From positions 7,541,991-7,605,990 of the forward strand of contig CM077827.1 of NCBI GenBank assembly GCA_039720395.1: a DNA stretch of 64,000 nucleotides. The letters are read 5' to 3'. Below, one piece after another: positions 28,424-40,379 of this stretch. A program made the position numbers and the translations under genes. The notes under the pieces are model-generated. The model had not been told where the DNA came from, ran no database searches, and worked only from the letters and a program-made list of their open reading frames with translations. The first letter of the stretch is position 1. Each line of letters opens with the position of its first letter. Source of the stretch: Liquidambar formosana (Eukaryota; Streptophyta; Magnoliopsida; Saxifragales; Altingiaceae).

Positions 28424-30592
28424 TGTCACACCCCATTTTTGCCACCTTAGCTAGGGTTTATCATATCATGTGTCTTTTTGTTTCCTTTTTTGAGTCTAGT
28501 CTTTTTCATTGAGTTTTCAGAGTCCTAAGGATGATGTGTATGAATTTTGGTTCGATTTGGAGTTGATCTTGAGGGTTAATAAGAACTTTTGTGACTTGAG
28601 GGGCATAATCGTCTTTTTGATCACAAACTTTCCATTTGACCTTGAAATGATCTCCAAGTTGCCAATTGGAGTTCATATGGTTGTATTTGAGGTGTTTGCG
28701 GGTTCAATTCGATGAATTGAAGGTTCGGGATTAGAATGGCTCAATATGGCTCAGGTTGGTTAAGAGACCTATTTCGGTTTAGCTCGAATTGGCTCATGAT
28801 TTTCACTCTATGACTACTCATTTGACCTTGATTAGTCTTAATTTCATCCCCAAATGTGTTTAGGGAGGTTGAATTTCGAATTGGAAAGCATTCGGTGCGA
28901 CCCTATGTGCATACCTAAGCTAAGCGATGGTGAGGCATAGCGGTTAACCACCTTTGTAGGACCCAACCATGCAGCCATGGCTAGGGTTTCTTGCCCTCAA
29001 GTGACTCAAATTACATTCCCCTTCGAAACACGGTCGTTTTGGCTTTCGTTTCGTCAAAATCGGAGTTGATTTGAGCCCGAAAACGCATTTGGAAGTCGAA
29101 AAGGTCAAAAATGGGCTTAAGCTGACATGGCCTCGGGTGACCACCCAGGCCTGGGCGGCTAGCCGCCTGGGCCCAGGTGGCTAGCCGCCCAGCCCCAGGT
29201 GGTCACCCGAGCCACTTTCCTTTTTTGAGTCTTGACGCGGCTCCCTCCCTATTTCCTCGGGTTTGCTCGCCTCCAGCCGCCATTTAACCCTAATTTCAGC
29301 CCCATTTGACCTACTTGAGCCCCAAGGGAACCTCTAAGAGCCCTTGGATCAATCCCTAGGGTTTTAATCCCAACCATTGAGGGTTTTCCCTCAATCCCTA
29401 TAAATACCCCCTTATACTTCAGCAATAGGGGAGGCAAATTTTCTGAAGTGAGAGGAACATTGGAGGCTATGGCAGCCATCCTTAGGGTAGTTTAACCTAA
29501 ATTTTGAGTGAGAGAGTGAGAGAGAAGGCTTGAAGGAGGGCTGGAGCATTGCTTGAAAGCTTGAAGGAGGTTGTTTCCAGCAGCACATAAGAGGAGGAGG
29601 ACTCTCTACAGCAGCCACCATAGGTGCTTTGACAGGTACAACAGGTGCCTACCCCACCAATGTGGGGTGGTTATTTTGGCTATTGTGAGATGAAATCTTA
29701 CAAATAAGGTAATTACCCTATGCAATAGGGTGGTTATTTTGACAGGTTGCTTTTGCTTAAGGTAAGTAGGGTGTGAGGGTGCCCCAATTCACCCTTCTTT
29801 CCTTTCCTTGAAACTTTCCCTTTCTCCCCCCCTAGGGTTATTTCCTAATAGGGGAACATGGCAATCCTTATAGTTTCCTTTCAATAACAAATACCTTTTG
29901 AATCAAGGTTTCCATTTCTTATCAAAATTCCATATTTTACCAAAAATCTTTTGAGAATCATATATTTTGGAAACCTACCATGTTTTACTTGAAAGGAAAC
30001 TTAGGGTTTACCATAGGCCTTGATTAGGTTATAACCCTATTCCCTTTCGAACTATGTGGACTTTGATCCATGTATTTCCATACATGGTACGTAGGCGCTC
30101 TTCGTGAGGTTCAAGTCCGCCCTAGGATACTAAGTATCCTAGGTTTTCTTTCCCTTTTTTCTTTTTCTGTTTTTCTTTGATTTATTTGATTATATGGATG
30201 AATGAATGAATGATATGCATGCTGTCTTGTGATGATAATTGTTGATTTGTGTGTGATTAAGACTTTGATTTAGCCCAATTAAATTAAGAGACCATTTAGG
30301 GCGATATGGGTGCCTATAGGCTTTGCCTAGAACCTTCCCATATCGTAACTTAGTCTCCGAATCCCCGATTTATCTGGTTTCCAAAAGATCATTTGCCTTA
30401 CCATTTTTAAACATGGAGTCAATCTTTTGTTTCCTAAAACAAAACTGTTTTTTTAGGGTTTTCCTTGTTTCCTTTAAAAAATAAGGTGGCGACTCCTTTC
30501 CTTTTCCAAACCCATTCGTGGGCCCGTCTTCCTGGGTCCACAGACTGGCGACTTTTAAACCCTTGTGGGCCTCACCTTTTTTAGGGTTCACA
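28424..30592 (+). repeat. Tat-2 5' LTR (2169 bp)
   Basis: TGTCACACCCC..GGGTTCACA. The 80-bp GC palindrome is at 29131-29210 and TATAAATA at 29399-29406. The 3' end of U5 contains an extra internal partial duplication, shown by the repeated 'tggcgact' phrases at 30485, 30545 and 30597. The short ORFs in it recur identically in the 3' LTR and are not genes. Confidence 0.95.
29131..29210. repeat. 80-bp GC-rich palindrome in Tat-2 U3
   Basis: Outer arms CTCGGGTGACCACC (29131-29144) and GGTGGTCACCCGAG (29197-29210) are exact complements. The interior is made of overlapping palindromes (ggcggctagccgcc, ctgggcccag). It lies about 190 bp upstream of the TATA box. A second copy is at about 37110-37189 in the 3' LTR. 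Confidence 0.93.
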
Positions 30593-30595
30593 GAT

Positions 30596-30613
30596 TGGCG
30601 ACTCCGCTGGGGA
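30596..30613 (+). other. Primer binding site of Tat-2
   Basis: TGGCGACTCCGCTGGGGA, 3 bp after the 5' LTR; one base different from the Tat-1 site. Confidence 0.8.
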
Positions 30614-31721
30614 TTTGTGGGCTAGACTCTATAAGGTTTAATTGGGCTAAATTAATTTCTTTTGTTTAATTAAAATCAATCACATTGCATCCGCTTGATT
30701 GTGTGCTTTCATTTATTGCATTGTGTGCGCAAACTCTTGCATGTTAGGATCGATGTCCCTTGCCACTGACGGGCCTAGCCTCAACCTTGGTTTTCCTGAT
30801 TCCATGTGTTGGGGTGAAAGCTCTCAACCTCTCTTGCCAAGTACCCTTGGGCTTGCCCTTGGGTATATTAAATGAGCTAATCACGTACTGCTGGACCCAC
30901 GCGGCGTTCCTGATGCCACATGTGGTTAGGTATAAAGATTGCTCAAGCAAGTGAAGGACCCCAGCCTACCCTTATCATTAGTCCATGTAGACAGACTTGT
31001 AGGGCACTATTGGTTCACCATTATGCACCCACACTTGATTGTAATGATATCATGCCGTGCTTGTGTTGTGTTGCTATGCTCATAAGTTGTGTTCTAGGCT
31101 TAGGTTTATTTTAACCATGTGTAATGATTGACACTTGATTTATGGTCTCACCTACGTACCCTTAGTAAGTACATCCACCCTTCACCCAAGGGGGCTCCTT
31201 AAAAGAAGGATGGACTAATTAAAGGTATGTGAGCTAAGACCATTCAATCATGGGCTTTTAAGTAAACCAATAGGGGCTTGTTTGGAGTGAAGTGTTTGAT
31301 TAAGGGTTAAGAAGTAGGGGCTTATTCATCTTTATGTCTTTAGTATGTCACCTCTCCTTCCGTCTTAAGGACACTTTTGAGGATGAGGTGTCTAACTAAG
31401 GAGATATACTATTTAAACCTAGCTCATAGTTTGCCTACACTTGGGGGAAAGTGACTCTTGATGGTTTTTTGATGGTTAATAACCAGAACCTAAGGTTAAG
31501 TGACTCGACTTCATGCCCTTAGTACGTCACCTTACACTTCAAGGTACCCTTGGAGATGAGATGTCTACCTAAGGGCATGCTTTATAAGATCACACTTACC
31601 AATTTAGTGCAATCATGGAAATCTTGTTAAAATATTTTTGGTCATAGCCTAAAAAGGGAATTTTGTTCTTGAAGGAGGGCTGGATTAAACCCGTGATATC
31701 TTCTAGAGGTTAAAGATTAGA
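30614..31721 (+). other. Tat-2 leader region
   Basis: Non-coding. The first part matches the Tat-1 leader and the later part (31100-31700) matches Tat-3 26220-26860. It is the longest shared non-coding block of the family, a candidate packaging or dimerisation region. Confidence 0.6.
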
Positions 31722-32465
31722 GTGGAACCCATTATCACTTTCATGGCTGGAGTTGGCAATACGACATTGGAAGAAATTAGGAGAATGCTTTGTGAGATCA
31801 TGCAAAAGTTGAATGATATCTTGGCGATTGTTCAAGTTGTTCCTAAAGCCCAATCCGAGTTTATGAATCATCATGAGTCTAATTCAGGGGCTATCGAGTC
31901 CAAGAGATACAACAGAGCAAATTTGAAGGCCCAAACTGTAGGGAAAGAACCTCGTCAATTTACTGAACTCTACATGCCATTGAACCATGCTTTTTCGAGA
32001 GTAGCGATTTTGGGCTTATTGTCACCTCTTGATCCAAAACCCCTTCCTAATCCTTTGCCTCGTCGGTTTAAGGAAAATGAATATTGTGCTTTTCATCAAA
32101 GTAGGGGACATGACACCAATCATTGTTATAGACTACGACATGAGATCCAGGACCTCATTGACTGTGGAGTAATCAATTTTTCCACACCAACCAATAATCC
32201 AAATATTCTTCAAAGCTCTTCCATGAACCCATTTTTGGCCACCGTAAACCCAATCTCTCCAGCCCAGCCATATGCCAATCCACCAAGATCCCTTGCCACA
32301 ATTAAGCAAGAATTTCCAATTCATGGCCCATATCATTCAGAGGATACTCAAACTCTTGCTAGCATAGGGGTTCTTGATTCTGAGGGACTTTATGAGGCTC
32401 AAGGAACCTTTGACACTCATGGGGATTTGGATAATGTTGGCAGCGCAAGTCAAGATGAAGAATAA
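31722..32465 (+). CDS. Tat-2 truncated gag-derived protein with one zinc motif
   Basis: An open frame of 247 residues. The first ~60 residues are unlike Tat-1 gag apart from general character. From about residue 70 it matches the region downstream of the Tat-1 gag core: PRQFTELYMPL, then LSPLDPKPLPNPLP, then a CX2HX4HX4C motif in EYCAFHQSRGHDTNHCYRLR, then EIQDLI. The gag core (retained in Tat-3) is deleted and there is no second zinc motif. The frame is intact in a young element, but there is no evidence that it is translated. It would be an RNA-binding fragment able to join Tat-1-type particles; that is inference. Confidence 0.7.
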   Translation: MEPIITFMAGVGNTTLEEIRRMLCEIMQKLNDILAIVQVVPKAQSEFMNHHESNSGAIESKRYNRANLKAQTVGKEPRQFTELYMPLNHAFSRVAILGLLSPLDPKPLPNPLPRRFKENEYCAFHQSRGHDTNHCYRLRHEIQDLIDCGVINFSTPTNNPNILQSSSMNPFLATVNPISPAQPYANPPRSLATIKQEFPIHGPYHSEDTQTLASIGVLDSEGLYEAQGTFDTHGDLDNVGSASQDEE

Positions 32466-34729
32466 GAATGTTTAATTCACAAGGAAAGGATGCTGATGCC
32501 TTGAGGTTGATGGGAAAGATAATAAGTTTTTTCTTAGTGCTTACTGCTACACTAATTCTATCATGACTGTCCATGATAAGGAGTTTAAGTTTTTTTTGTT
32601 CGTTTTCTAGTTAGTTAATTGTTGTTGATCTTCGAGTCAAATGTCCTTTGAAGTTTTGAGTCTTTTGAGTTCTAGTCATTGTCAATGTGTTCTCCTTCAT
32701 TCCTTCAATAAAAAATTTTGATTTCAATAATTCCATTGTCTCTCTATTTCTCTTCTCCTCAATCAATTGACAATCAAAGTGGCATGAAAATATTTCCTAA
32801 GAAGCTCGAAAGCTCTTCCCACTAAAAGAGCAAACATAATGAATGATGAATGAGCTGCAATTGATTAACTTGGAAACAATGAGAAGTCCAAAATGGTAAA
32901 CATAGGGCCACCCGCCCACTACACTACATGAAGACCTAGGCCAAGCAACTTGAGAAGATTTTGAAACCCTTGTAAGAAGCAATTCAGAGATCAAAAGAAG
33001 AAATCAATTAGCATGGTGAGCTTTTGGAGATGTTTATTTCCCTCTCCCTCAAAAAAAAAGTCAAAAGAAAAAAATTGTGAAAAGAAAAAAATAGGGAAAA
33101 GTGCACAAAAAAAACAAAAAAAGTACAAAAAGAAGAGGGAGGGGATTAACATCCAAAAGCCTCAAGAAGGAGAATCAACAACAATCAAGAGAGTTTTATG
33201 ATCAAAGAAGACTACAACCCATGTTCGTGACTCGTTGGAGAAGTTCAAGCCAAGTAAAGGGTGGTCCTTATGTGGTTATGTGTAGAGCCTAAGCCCGCTA
33301 GGTTGAAAACCTGAAAAGGCGACCTAGGCAAAAGTTAGGGTTATTGAAAAAATGAAGAATGAATCTCTTGAACTACGAGGACCTGATTCTCCACCAAAAA
33401 AAGAAATGTTTGTTTTGTAAATGTCTTGTGAAGATCAATGTGGAGATACGTAGGCAGCCCATAAAGTTACTTTGGGTGCGGTCCAATTCATTGAAAAAAA
33501 AAAAAAAGAAAAAAAAAGAAAAGAAAGAGGCTTTACATATAACCAACCATTAAAGGCAATTCTTTGTGACTAAGTTAAGAAGAAACAGTCTTATTCATTA
33601 AATTAGTGAGCTAAAATACTACATGCCATTGAGAAAGTTGATTTGATTATTCTTCTTGTTCTTGTTTGGTTTGAGTCCTTCGGATGTCCCTCCACTTTCC
33701 TCCTTCGCCTCTCTTGAGTCTTGTGTGTTTCTAGTGGTCATAGACCTCGTCCTTTGAAAGTATTCAGTCATGATGATTCATTTGTGGGTTCCATCAAATT
33801 CTATATCTTCTTACCTTTTAACTTAGACTCTTGTCATGGATTTAATGATAGAAAAGGGGCAGCAGTAACCATTATGAAACGATTTACCTTAGCTGTAGGC
33901 ATGTGATTTCGTGAGATTGGGGCTGATTTATTTTGCTCAATTGAAAAATGTGAATGTGCTATGAACCCAGGGGCTGATTATGCTTGTTGAAGAAGCATTT
34001 GAATGAATGCTAGGGCTAGTTTATCTTGTTCAAGAGAACTTAAATGAATTGGTGAAGAGAATGGGCTGGGGCTTCATGAGTTCCATTTCTTTGCACTAGT
34101 GAGAAAGGAAAGAATGGAGAAAAGAAAAAGAGGTAAAGAAGAAGAGCCCGCTAGGTTGAAAACCCAAAAGGGCGGCCTAAGCAAAAATTAGGGCAACCCG
34201 TTAGGTTGAAAACCCGTAAGGGCAATCTAGGCAAAAGTTAGGGTTTTGAAAAAAGAGAAGCGAAGAAAGAAGAAGAGAAGAAGAGGTGATTCCACTCCAT
34301 TCCTATACCTTGAAAAAGAATTCATGGGTTTGATCCGATCCTCCTAAATTGCATTGTTTCCTAAGAAGGCTCAACCACCATTTTATAAACAAAGAAAAAT
34401 GCTTCTGAAAATTTCATGATTGTGCTAAGTATGTAAAGAGGTCTTTAAGGAAAAAGAATGATAGGTTTGCAAAACCATTTCTAGATAATCTTTCTGTGCA
34501 TGAACTTGTGCTCATAAATCTGTGTGAATCAATTTTACTTGAGTTGATTAATTAATTGATGTGTGCATTAGTAATATGCAGTGTTCATTGAGTTTTGGAG
34601 GTTCATTTTCCCATGATCGTATTTGATTAGCTTTCGTTTTTGGTTGTGTGGTTAATAGTTTCTCTCCATATGGTGTTGGCTTAGTCTCTATACCATTCCT
34701 GTCTTATGAATAGTGACTCCCCACTTAAC
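32466..34729 (+). other. Tat-2 3' non-coding region with conserved hairpin motifs
   Basis: No supported gene. It contains the CTAGG/GNRA motif three times (about 33296-33331, 34146-34181 and 34198-34233) and the tacgtaggc motif once (33446-33485). A-rich tracts occur at 33050-33130 and 33496-33530. The blocks align with Tat-3 38577-40250. Confidence 0.75.
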
Positions 34730-36250
34730 TAGTGTCTTCATAGGCTCTCTCGAGTATTCACATGTACTCGTCCCTAAGTATTCACATGTACTCACTCTGA
34801 GTATTCACCTATACTCATCCCCGAGTATTCACATGTCCTCACTCTGAGTATTTACCTCTACTCGTCCCTGAGTATTCACATGTACTCACTCCTAGTATTC
34901 ACATGTACTCGTCCCTAAGTATTCAAATGTACTCACTCCGAGTATTCACTTCTACTTGTCCCGAGTATTCACCCATACGCCCCTCTCGAGCATTGACCCT
35001 TGTTCGTATTGATTCCAAACCTCTTTATCATGCCTCCTCTATTCATATGTTATTGTTTTAGGTATTGACTTCTACCTACGCAATCTCTCAGCATTCTTTG
35101 AGTATTGACCCCTACTCATCACCAACAGTGACCCTTGCTCATATAATTTTCTTCGTGAGTATTGAATCCTACTCATATCAAGCATTGACTTTTGCTTATA
35201 TACATTTTATCTTGAGCATTGACCCGTGCTCGAATGATTTTCTCTGTGAGTATTGAATCCTACTCACATCAAGCATTGACCTTTGCTTATATACATTTTA
35301 TCTTGAGCATTGACCCTTGCTCGAATAATTTTCTCTGTTAGTATTGAATCCTACTCATTTCAAGCATTGACCGCTGCTTATATACATTTTATCTTGAGCA
35401 ATGACCCTTGCACGAATGATTTTCTCTGTGAGTATTGAATCCTACTCATTTCAAGCATTGACCTTTGCTTATATACATGTTATCTTGAGCATTGACCCTT
35501 GCTCAAGTGATTTTCTCTGTGAGTATTGAATCCTACTCATTTCAAGCATTGACCATTGCTTATATACATTTCATCTTGAGTGTTAACCCTTGCTCGTGTG
35601 ACTTTCTCTGTGAGTATTGAATCCTACTCATTTCAAGCAATGACCCTTGCTCGTAAGCTTTTCTTTGTGAGTATTGATCTTTACTCATAGCAAGCATTGA
35701 CCCTTACTTGTGTGTTTTTAAGTATTGACTTCTATTCAGTATGGATATTGAATTTTATCCATCATGGGTTCTCGTTTGAGTAATGACTCTTACCCATACG
35801 ATATCTTATTGGCTCTCCTGAGTATCGACCTATACTCGTTCCGAGTACTGATATATACTCATCCTAAGTATTGACCCATACTTACCCTGAATATTATCGC
35901 ATATTCATCTTGAGTATTGACCCATACTCACCCTATGTATTGACCCATACTCATTCTAATCATTAAAGCATATTTATCTCGAGTATTGACTGGTACTCAT
36001 CCCGAGTGTTGACCTTCACTCTGAATACTGATTCCTATTCCTTTCGAGTATTGACTGGTACTCACTCCGAGTGTTGACCTCTACTCATATTCATCCCTAC
36101 TCCTTTCGAGTATTGACTATTACTCACCCTGAGTATTGACCTTCACTCCCAATACCGATTCTCTTCGAGTATTGACTTGTACTCATCCTAGGGGTTGACC
36201 TTCACTTAGAGTTACTTCTACTTGTCTTGGGTATTGACCTTTACCCAAAC
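34730..36250 (+). repeat. Tat-2 3' UTR array of short hairpins
   Basis: Dozens of ~20-bp palindromes of the form NNNTA-ttgacc(c/t)-TANNN, partly ordered in ~115-bp higher units (35150-35650). Examples: GAGTAT/ATACTC (35912-35929), GAATAT/ATATTC (35889-35906), GGATA/TATCC (35743-35760), AAGCA/TGCTT (35271-35288), GAGCA/TGCTC (35305-35322) and GGGTA/TACCC (36229-36246). The sequence is unrelated to the Tat-1 array but occupies the same position. Confidence 0.92.
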
Positions 36251-36359
36251 ATTGACTTCTAGTTGCTTAAGATATGTGATGAATTCCATAGGATGATGGA
36301 GTTCTCCATTTGAATTTGATGCAATTACTCTCCCAGGCAAAAATGGGATGTTCTTTTAT

Positions 36360-36402
36360 CATTGGTTCGCAAGTGAAACTTGCTGCACCAATGAGGGGCT
36401 TC
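36360..36402 (+). other. Hairpin and polypurine tract before Tat-2 3' LTR
   Basis: CATTGGT (36360-36366) pairs with ACCAATG (36387-36393), and inside it GCAAGT pairs with ACTTGC around gaa. The tract aggggcttc (36394-36402) and then the LTR follow. Confidence 0.8.
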
Positions 36403-38571
36403 TGTCACACCCCATTTTTGCCACCTTAGCTAGGGTTTATCATATCATGTGTCTTTTTGTTTCCTTTTTTGAGTCTAGTCTTTTTCATTGAGTTTTCAGA
36501 GTCCTAAGGATGATGTGTATGAATTTTGGTTCGATTTGGAGTTGATCTTGAGGGTTAATAAGAACTTTTGTGACTTGAGGGGCATAATCGTCTTTTTGAT
36601 CACAAACTTTCCATTTGACCTAGAAATGATCTCCAAGTTGCCAATTGGAGTTCATATGGTTGTATTTGAGGTGTTTGCGGGTTCAATTCGATGAATTGAA
36701 GGTTCGGGATTAGAATGGCTCAATATGGCTCAGGTTGGTTAAGAGACCTATTTCGGTTTAGCTCGAATTGGCTCATGATTTTCACTCTATGACTACTCAT
36801 TTGACCTTGATTAGTCTTAATTTCATCCCCAAATGTGTTTAGGGAGGTTGAATTTCAAATTGGAAAGCGTTCGGTGCGACCCTATGTGCATACCTAAGCT
36901 AAGCGATGGTGAGGCATAGCGGTTAACCACCTTTGTAGGACCCAACCATGCAGCCATGGCTAGGGTTTCTTGCCCTCAAGTGACTCAAATTACATTCCCC
37001 TTCGAAACACGGTCGTTTTGGCTTTCGTTTCGTCAAAATCGGAGTTGATTTGAGCCCGAAAACGCATTTGGAAGTCGAAAAGGTCAAAAATGGGCTTAAG
37101 CTGACATGGCCTCGGGTGACCACCCAGGCCTGGGCGGCTAGCCGCCTGGGCCCAGGTGGCTAGCCGCCCAGCCCCAGGTGGTCACCCGAGCCACTTTCCT
37201 TTTTTGAGTCTTGACGCGGCTCCCTCCCTATTTCCTCGGGTTTGCTCGCCTCCAGCCGCCATTTAACCCTAATTTCAGCCCTATTTGACCTACTTGAGCC
37301 CCAAGGGAACCTCTAAGAGCCCTTGGATCAATCCCTAGGGTTTTAATCCCAACCATTGAGGGTTTTCCCTCAATCCCTATAAATACCCCCTTATACTTCA
37401 GCAATAGGGGAGGCAAATTTTCTGAAGTGAGAGGAACATTGGAGGCTATGGCAGCCATCCTTAGGGTAGTTTAACCTAAATTTTGAGTGAGAGAGTGAGA
37501 GAGAAGGCTTGAAGGAGGGCTGGAGCATTGCTTGAAAGCTTGAAGGAGGTTGTTTCCAACAGCACATAAGAGGAGGAGGACTCTCTACAGCAGCCACCAT
37601 AGGTGCTTTGACAGGTACAACAGGTGCCTACCCCACCAATGTGGGGTGGTTATTTTGGCTATTGTGAGATGAAATCTTACAAATAAGGTAATTACCCTAT
37701 GCAATAGGGTGGTTATTTTGACAGGTTGCTTTTGCTTAAGGTAAGTAGGGTGTGAGGGTGCCCCAATTCACCCTTCTTTCCTTTCCTTGAAACTTTCCCT
37801 TTCTCCCCCCCTAGGGTTATTTCCTAATAGGGGAACATGGCAATCCTTATAGTTTCCTTTCAATAACAAATACCTTTTGAATCAAGGTTTCCATTTCTTA
37901 TCAAAATTCCATATTTTACCAAAAATCTTTTGAGAATCATATATTTTGGAAACCTACCATGTTTTACTTGAAAGGAAACTTAGGGTTTACCATAGGCCTT
38001 GATTAGGTTATAACCCTATTCCCTTTCGAACTACGTGGACTTTGATCCATGTATTTCCATACATGGTACGTAGGCGCTCTTCGTGAGGTTCAAGTCCGCC
38101 CTAGGATACTAAGTATCCTAGGTTTTCTTTCCCTTTTTTCTTTTTCTATTTTTCTTTGATTTATTTGATTATATGGATGAATGAATGAATGATATGCATG
38201 CTGTCTTGTGATGATAATTGTTGATTTGTGTGTGATTAAGACTTTGATTTAGCCCAATTAAATTAAGAGACCATTTAGGGCGATATGGGTGCCTATAGGC
38301 TTTGCCTAGAACCTTCCCATATCGTAACTTAGTCTCCGAATCCCCGATTTATCTGGTTTCCAAAAGATCATTTGCCTTACCATTTTTAAACATGGAGTCA
38401 ATCTTTTGTTTCCTAAAACAAAACTGTTTTTTTAGGGTTTTCCTTGTTTCCTTTAAAAAATAAGGTGGCGACTCCTTTCCTTTTCCAAACCCATTCGTGG
38501 GCCCGTCTTCCTGGGTCCACAGACTGGCGACTTTTAAACCCTTGTGGGCCTCACCTTTTTTAGGGTTCACA
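36403..38571 (+). repeat. Tat-2 3' LTR (2169 bp)
   Basis: Same length as the 5' LTR with about seven substitutions by eye (for example ccttgaa/cctagaa near 36620 and tttcgaa/tttcaaa near 36855). TATAAATA is at 37378-37385. It is followed by the target duplication ggaag. Confidence 0.95.
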
Positions 38572-38576
38572 GGAAG

Positions 38577-38831
38577 ATCAATTAGAAGAAGGCTTTGTGT
38601 TCAAAGAAGACTACTACCTATGTTCGTGACTCGCAGGAAAGTTCAAGCCAAATGAGGGTGGTCCCTATGTGGTTATGTGTAGAGTCTAGGCTCGTTAGGT
38701 TGAAAACCTGAAAAGGCGACCTAGGTAAAAGTTAGGGCTTTTGAAAAAACAAAACAAAAAAAACAAAAAAAAAATGATGAAAAGAGAAAAGTAGATCTCT
38801 TAAACTATGAGGACCTGATTCTCACCACACA

Positions 38832-38907
<76 letters not shown>

Positions 38908-40330
38908 GTTAGTTTGATTAATGTCCTGTAAAGATCAAAGTGGAGATACGTAGGCAGCCCATAAAGTTACTTTGGGTGCGGTCTAATTCATCGGGAAAAA
39001 AAATAGAGAAAAAAGAAAAAAGAAAAAATAGAGAAAGAAAGGGGCTTTGCATGTAACCAACCATTAAAGGCAATTCTTTGTGACTAAGTTAAGAGGAAGC
39101 TGTTTCATTCATTGAATTAATAAGCCTAAAATACTACATGCCACTGAGTGAGTTAATTTGATTATTCTTCCTTTTCAATTTGTTCTTGTTGGACTTTCTC
39201 CATTCCTTTATGTGTCCCTCCACTTTTATCCTTTGTTTCTCTTAAGTCCTGTGTGTCTCTAATGGTCATTAACCTTGTCCTTTAAAAGCACTCATTCACT
39301 ATAATTCATTCGTAAAGTCCACTAGATTTTGTCCCATCATACTTTAATTTTGACTTAAACTCTTGTCATGGATTTAATGATGGAAAATGGGTAGCAGTAA
39401 CCACTAAGAAATGATTTTGCCTTAACTATAGGCATGAGACTTCATGAGCTTGGAAAATGATTGATTTGCCTCGATGAAGAGAATGGGTGTTACTTTCTAT
39501 GAACTTGGGGCTAATTTGTCTTACTTGGTTGAAGAACTTAAATGAATGAACTTGGGGCCTGATTCTGCTCATAGAAGAACAAATGAAATGTGTACTAGGA
39601 CTAGTTTATTTTATCAAAGAACTTGAATGAATTAATGAAGAGAATAGGCTGAGGCTTCATGAGTTAAATTTCTTTGCACTGAGGAGAAAAAGGGAAAAAG
39701 AAAAGAAAAGAAGAGAAGAAGAACCCGATAGGTTGAAAACCCGAAAGGGCGGCCTAGGCAAAAATTAGGACAACTCGCTAGGTTGAAAACCTGTAAAGGC
39801 AATCTAGGCAAAACTTAGGGTTTTGGAAAAAAAGAGAAGTGCAAAAAGAAGAAGGAAAGATGAGTATCCACTCTATTCTGTACCTTGAAGAAGAATCCAT
39901 GGGTTTAATCAAATCCTCTTGAAATGCATTGTTTCCTAAAAAGGTGTGACCACCATTTTTAAAGAAAGAAAAATGCTTTTTGAAAAATTGCATGACTGTG
40001 CTAAGTCCGGATAAGTGACCTAAAAAGCTTTATGAGAAAAATTTGATGAAAATGATGATTGTTTCAATATGTGTTTTCCTATGTGAGTTGCATGTCTTTT
40101 GGCTAAACCATAACATATTTACAAAATAATCAATAGGAACTTTCCCCAATCATTTTAAAGACAATGAAAAGATAATTGTTCAAAAAGTGAAGATACCAAA
40201 AATGATGTGAATTATTTTGCTTAAAAAGGAACGAGATTTAAAGAGAAGTTTTCACCTAGAAGGGGTATGATTGTTGATTTTGTTGCATGCTAGAAGAGCT
40301 TTCGAATGTGAAAGGGTTAAATCTCTCAGG
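38577..40330 (+). other. Tat-3 3' non-coding region with conserved hairpin motifs
   Basis: Continuation of Tat-3 after the Tat-2 insertion. The CTAGG/GNRA motif occurs three times (about 38692-38725, 39724-39757 and 39777-39810) and the tacgtaggc motif once (38943-38985). A long poly(A)/(GA)n run is at 38829-38904. No supported coding frame. Confidence 0.75.
38829..38904. repeat. Poly(A)-(GA)n simple repeat
   Basis: About 45 A's followed by about 14 GA units, inside the Tat-3 3' region. The matching place in Tat-2 has only a short A-rich tract, so it expanded after divergence. Confidence 0.95.
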
Positions 40331-40379
40331 ATTTGTGATTTGTGCATAGGTTGATAACATTTGACCTTCTGATTTCTTA

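Larger units (their letters stand above)
28424..38571 (+). mobile_element. Tat-2: complete non-autonomous Tat element (10.1 kb)
   Basis: Complete element with two 2169-bp LTRs differing at about seven positions by eye, a primer site, a short gag-derived ORF, a hairpin array, a polypurine tract and a perfect 5-bp target duplication GGAAG (28419-28423 and 38572-38576). It carries no protease, RT, RNase H or integrase, so it must have been mobilised in trans. It lies inside Tat-3. Confidence 0.95.

Noticed and set aside
28509..30591. Sets of short ORFs at 28509-30591 that recur identically at 36488-38570
   Set aside because: These are the two LTR copies of Tat-2; identical frames reflect recent LTR duplication, not genes. 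The same holds for 9918-10142 / 24137-24361 and 11300-11494 / 25519-25713 in Tat-1.
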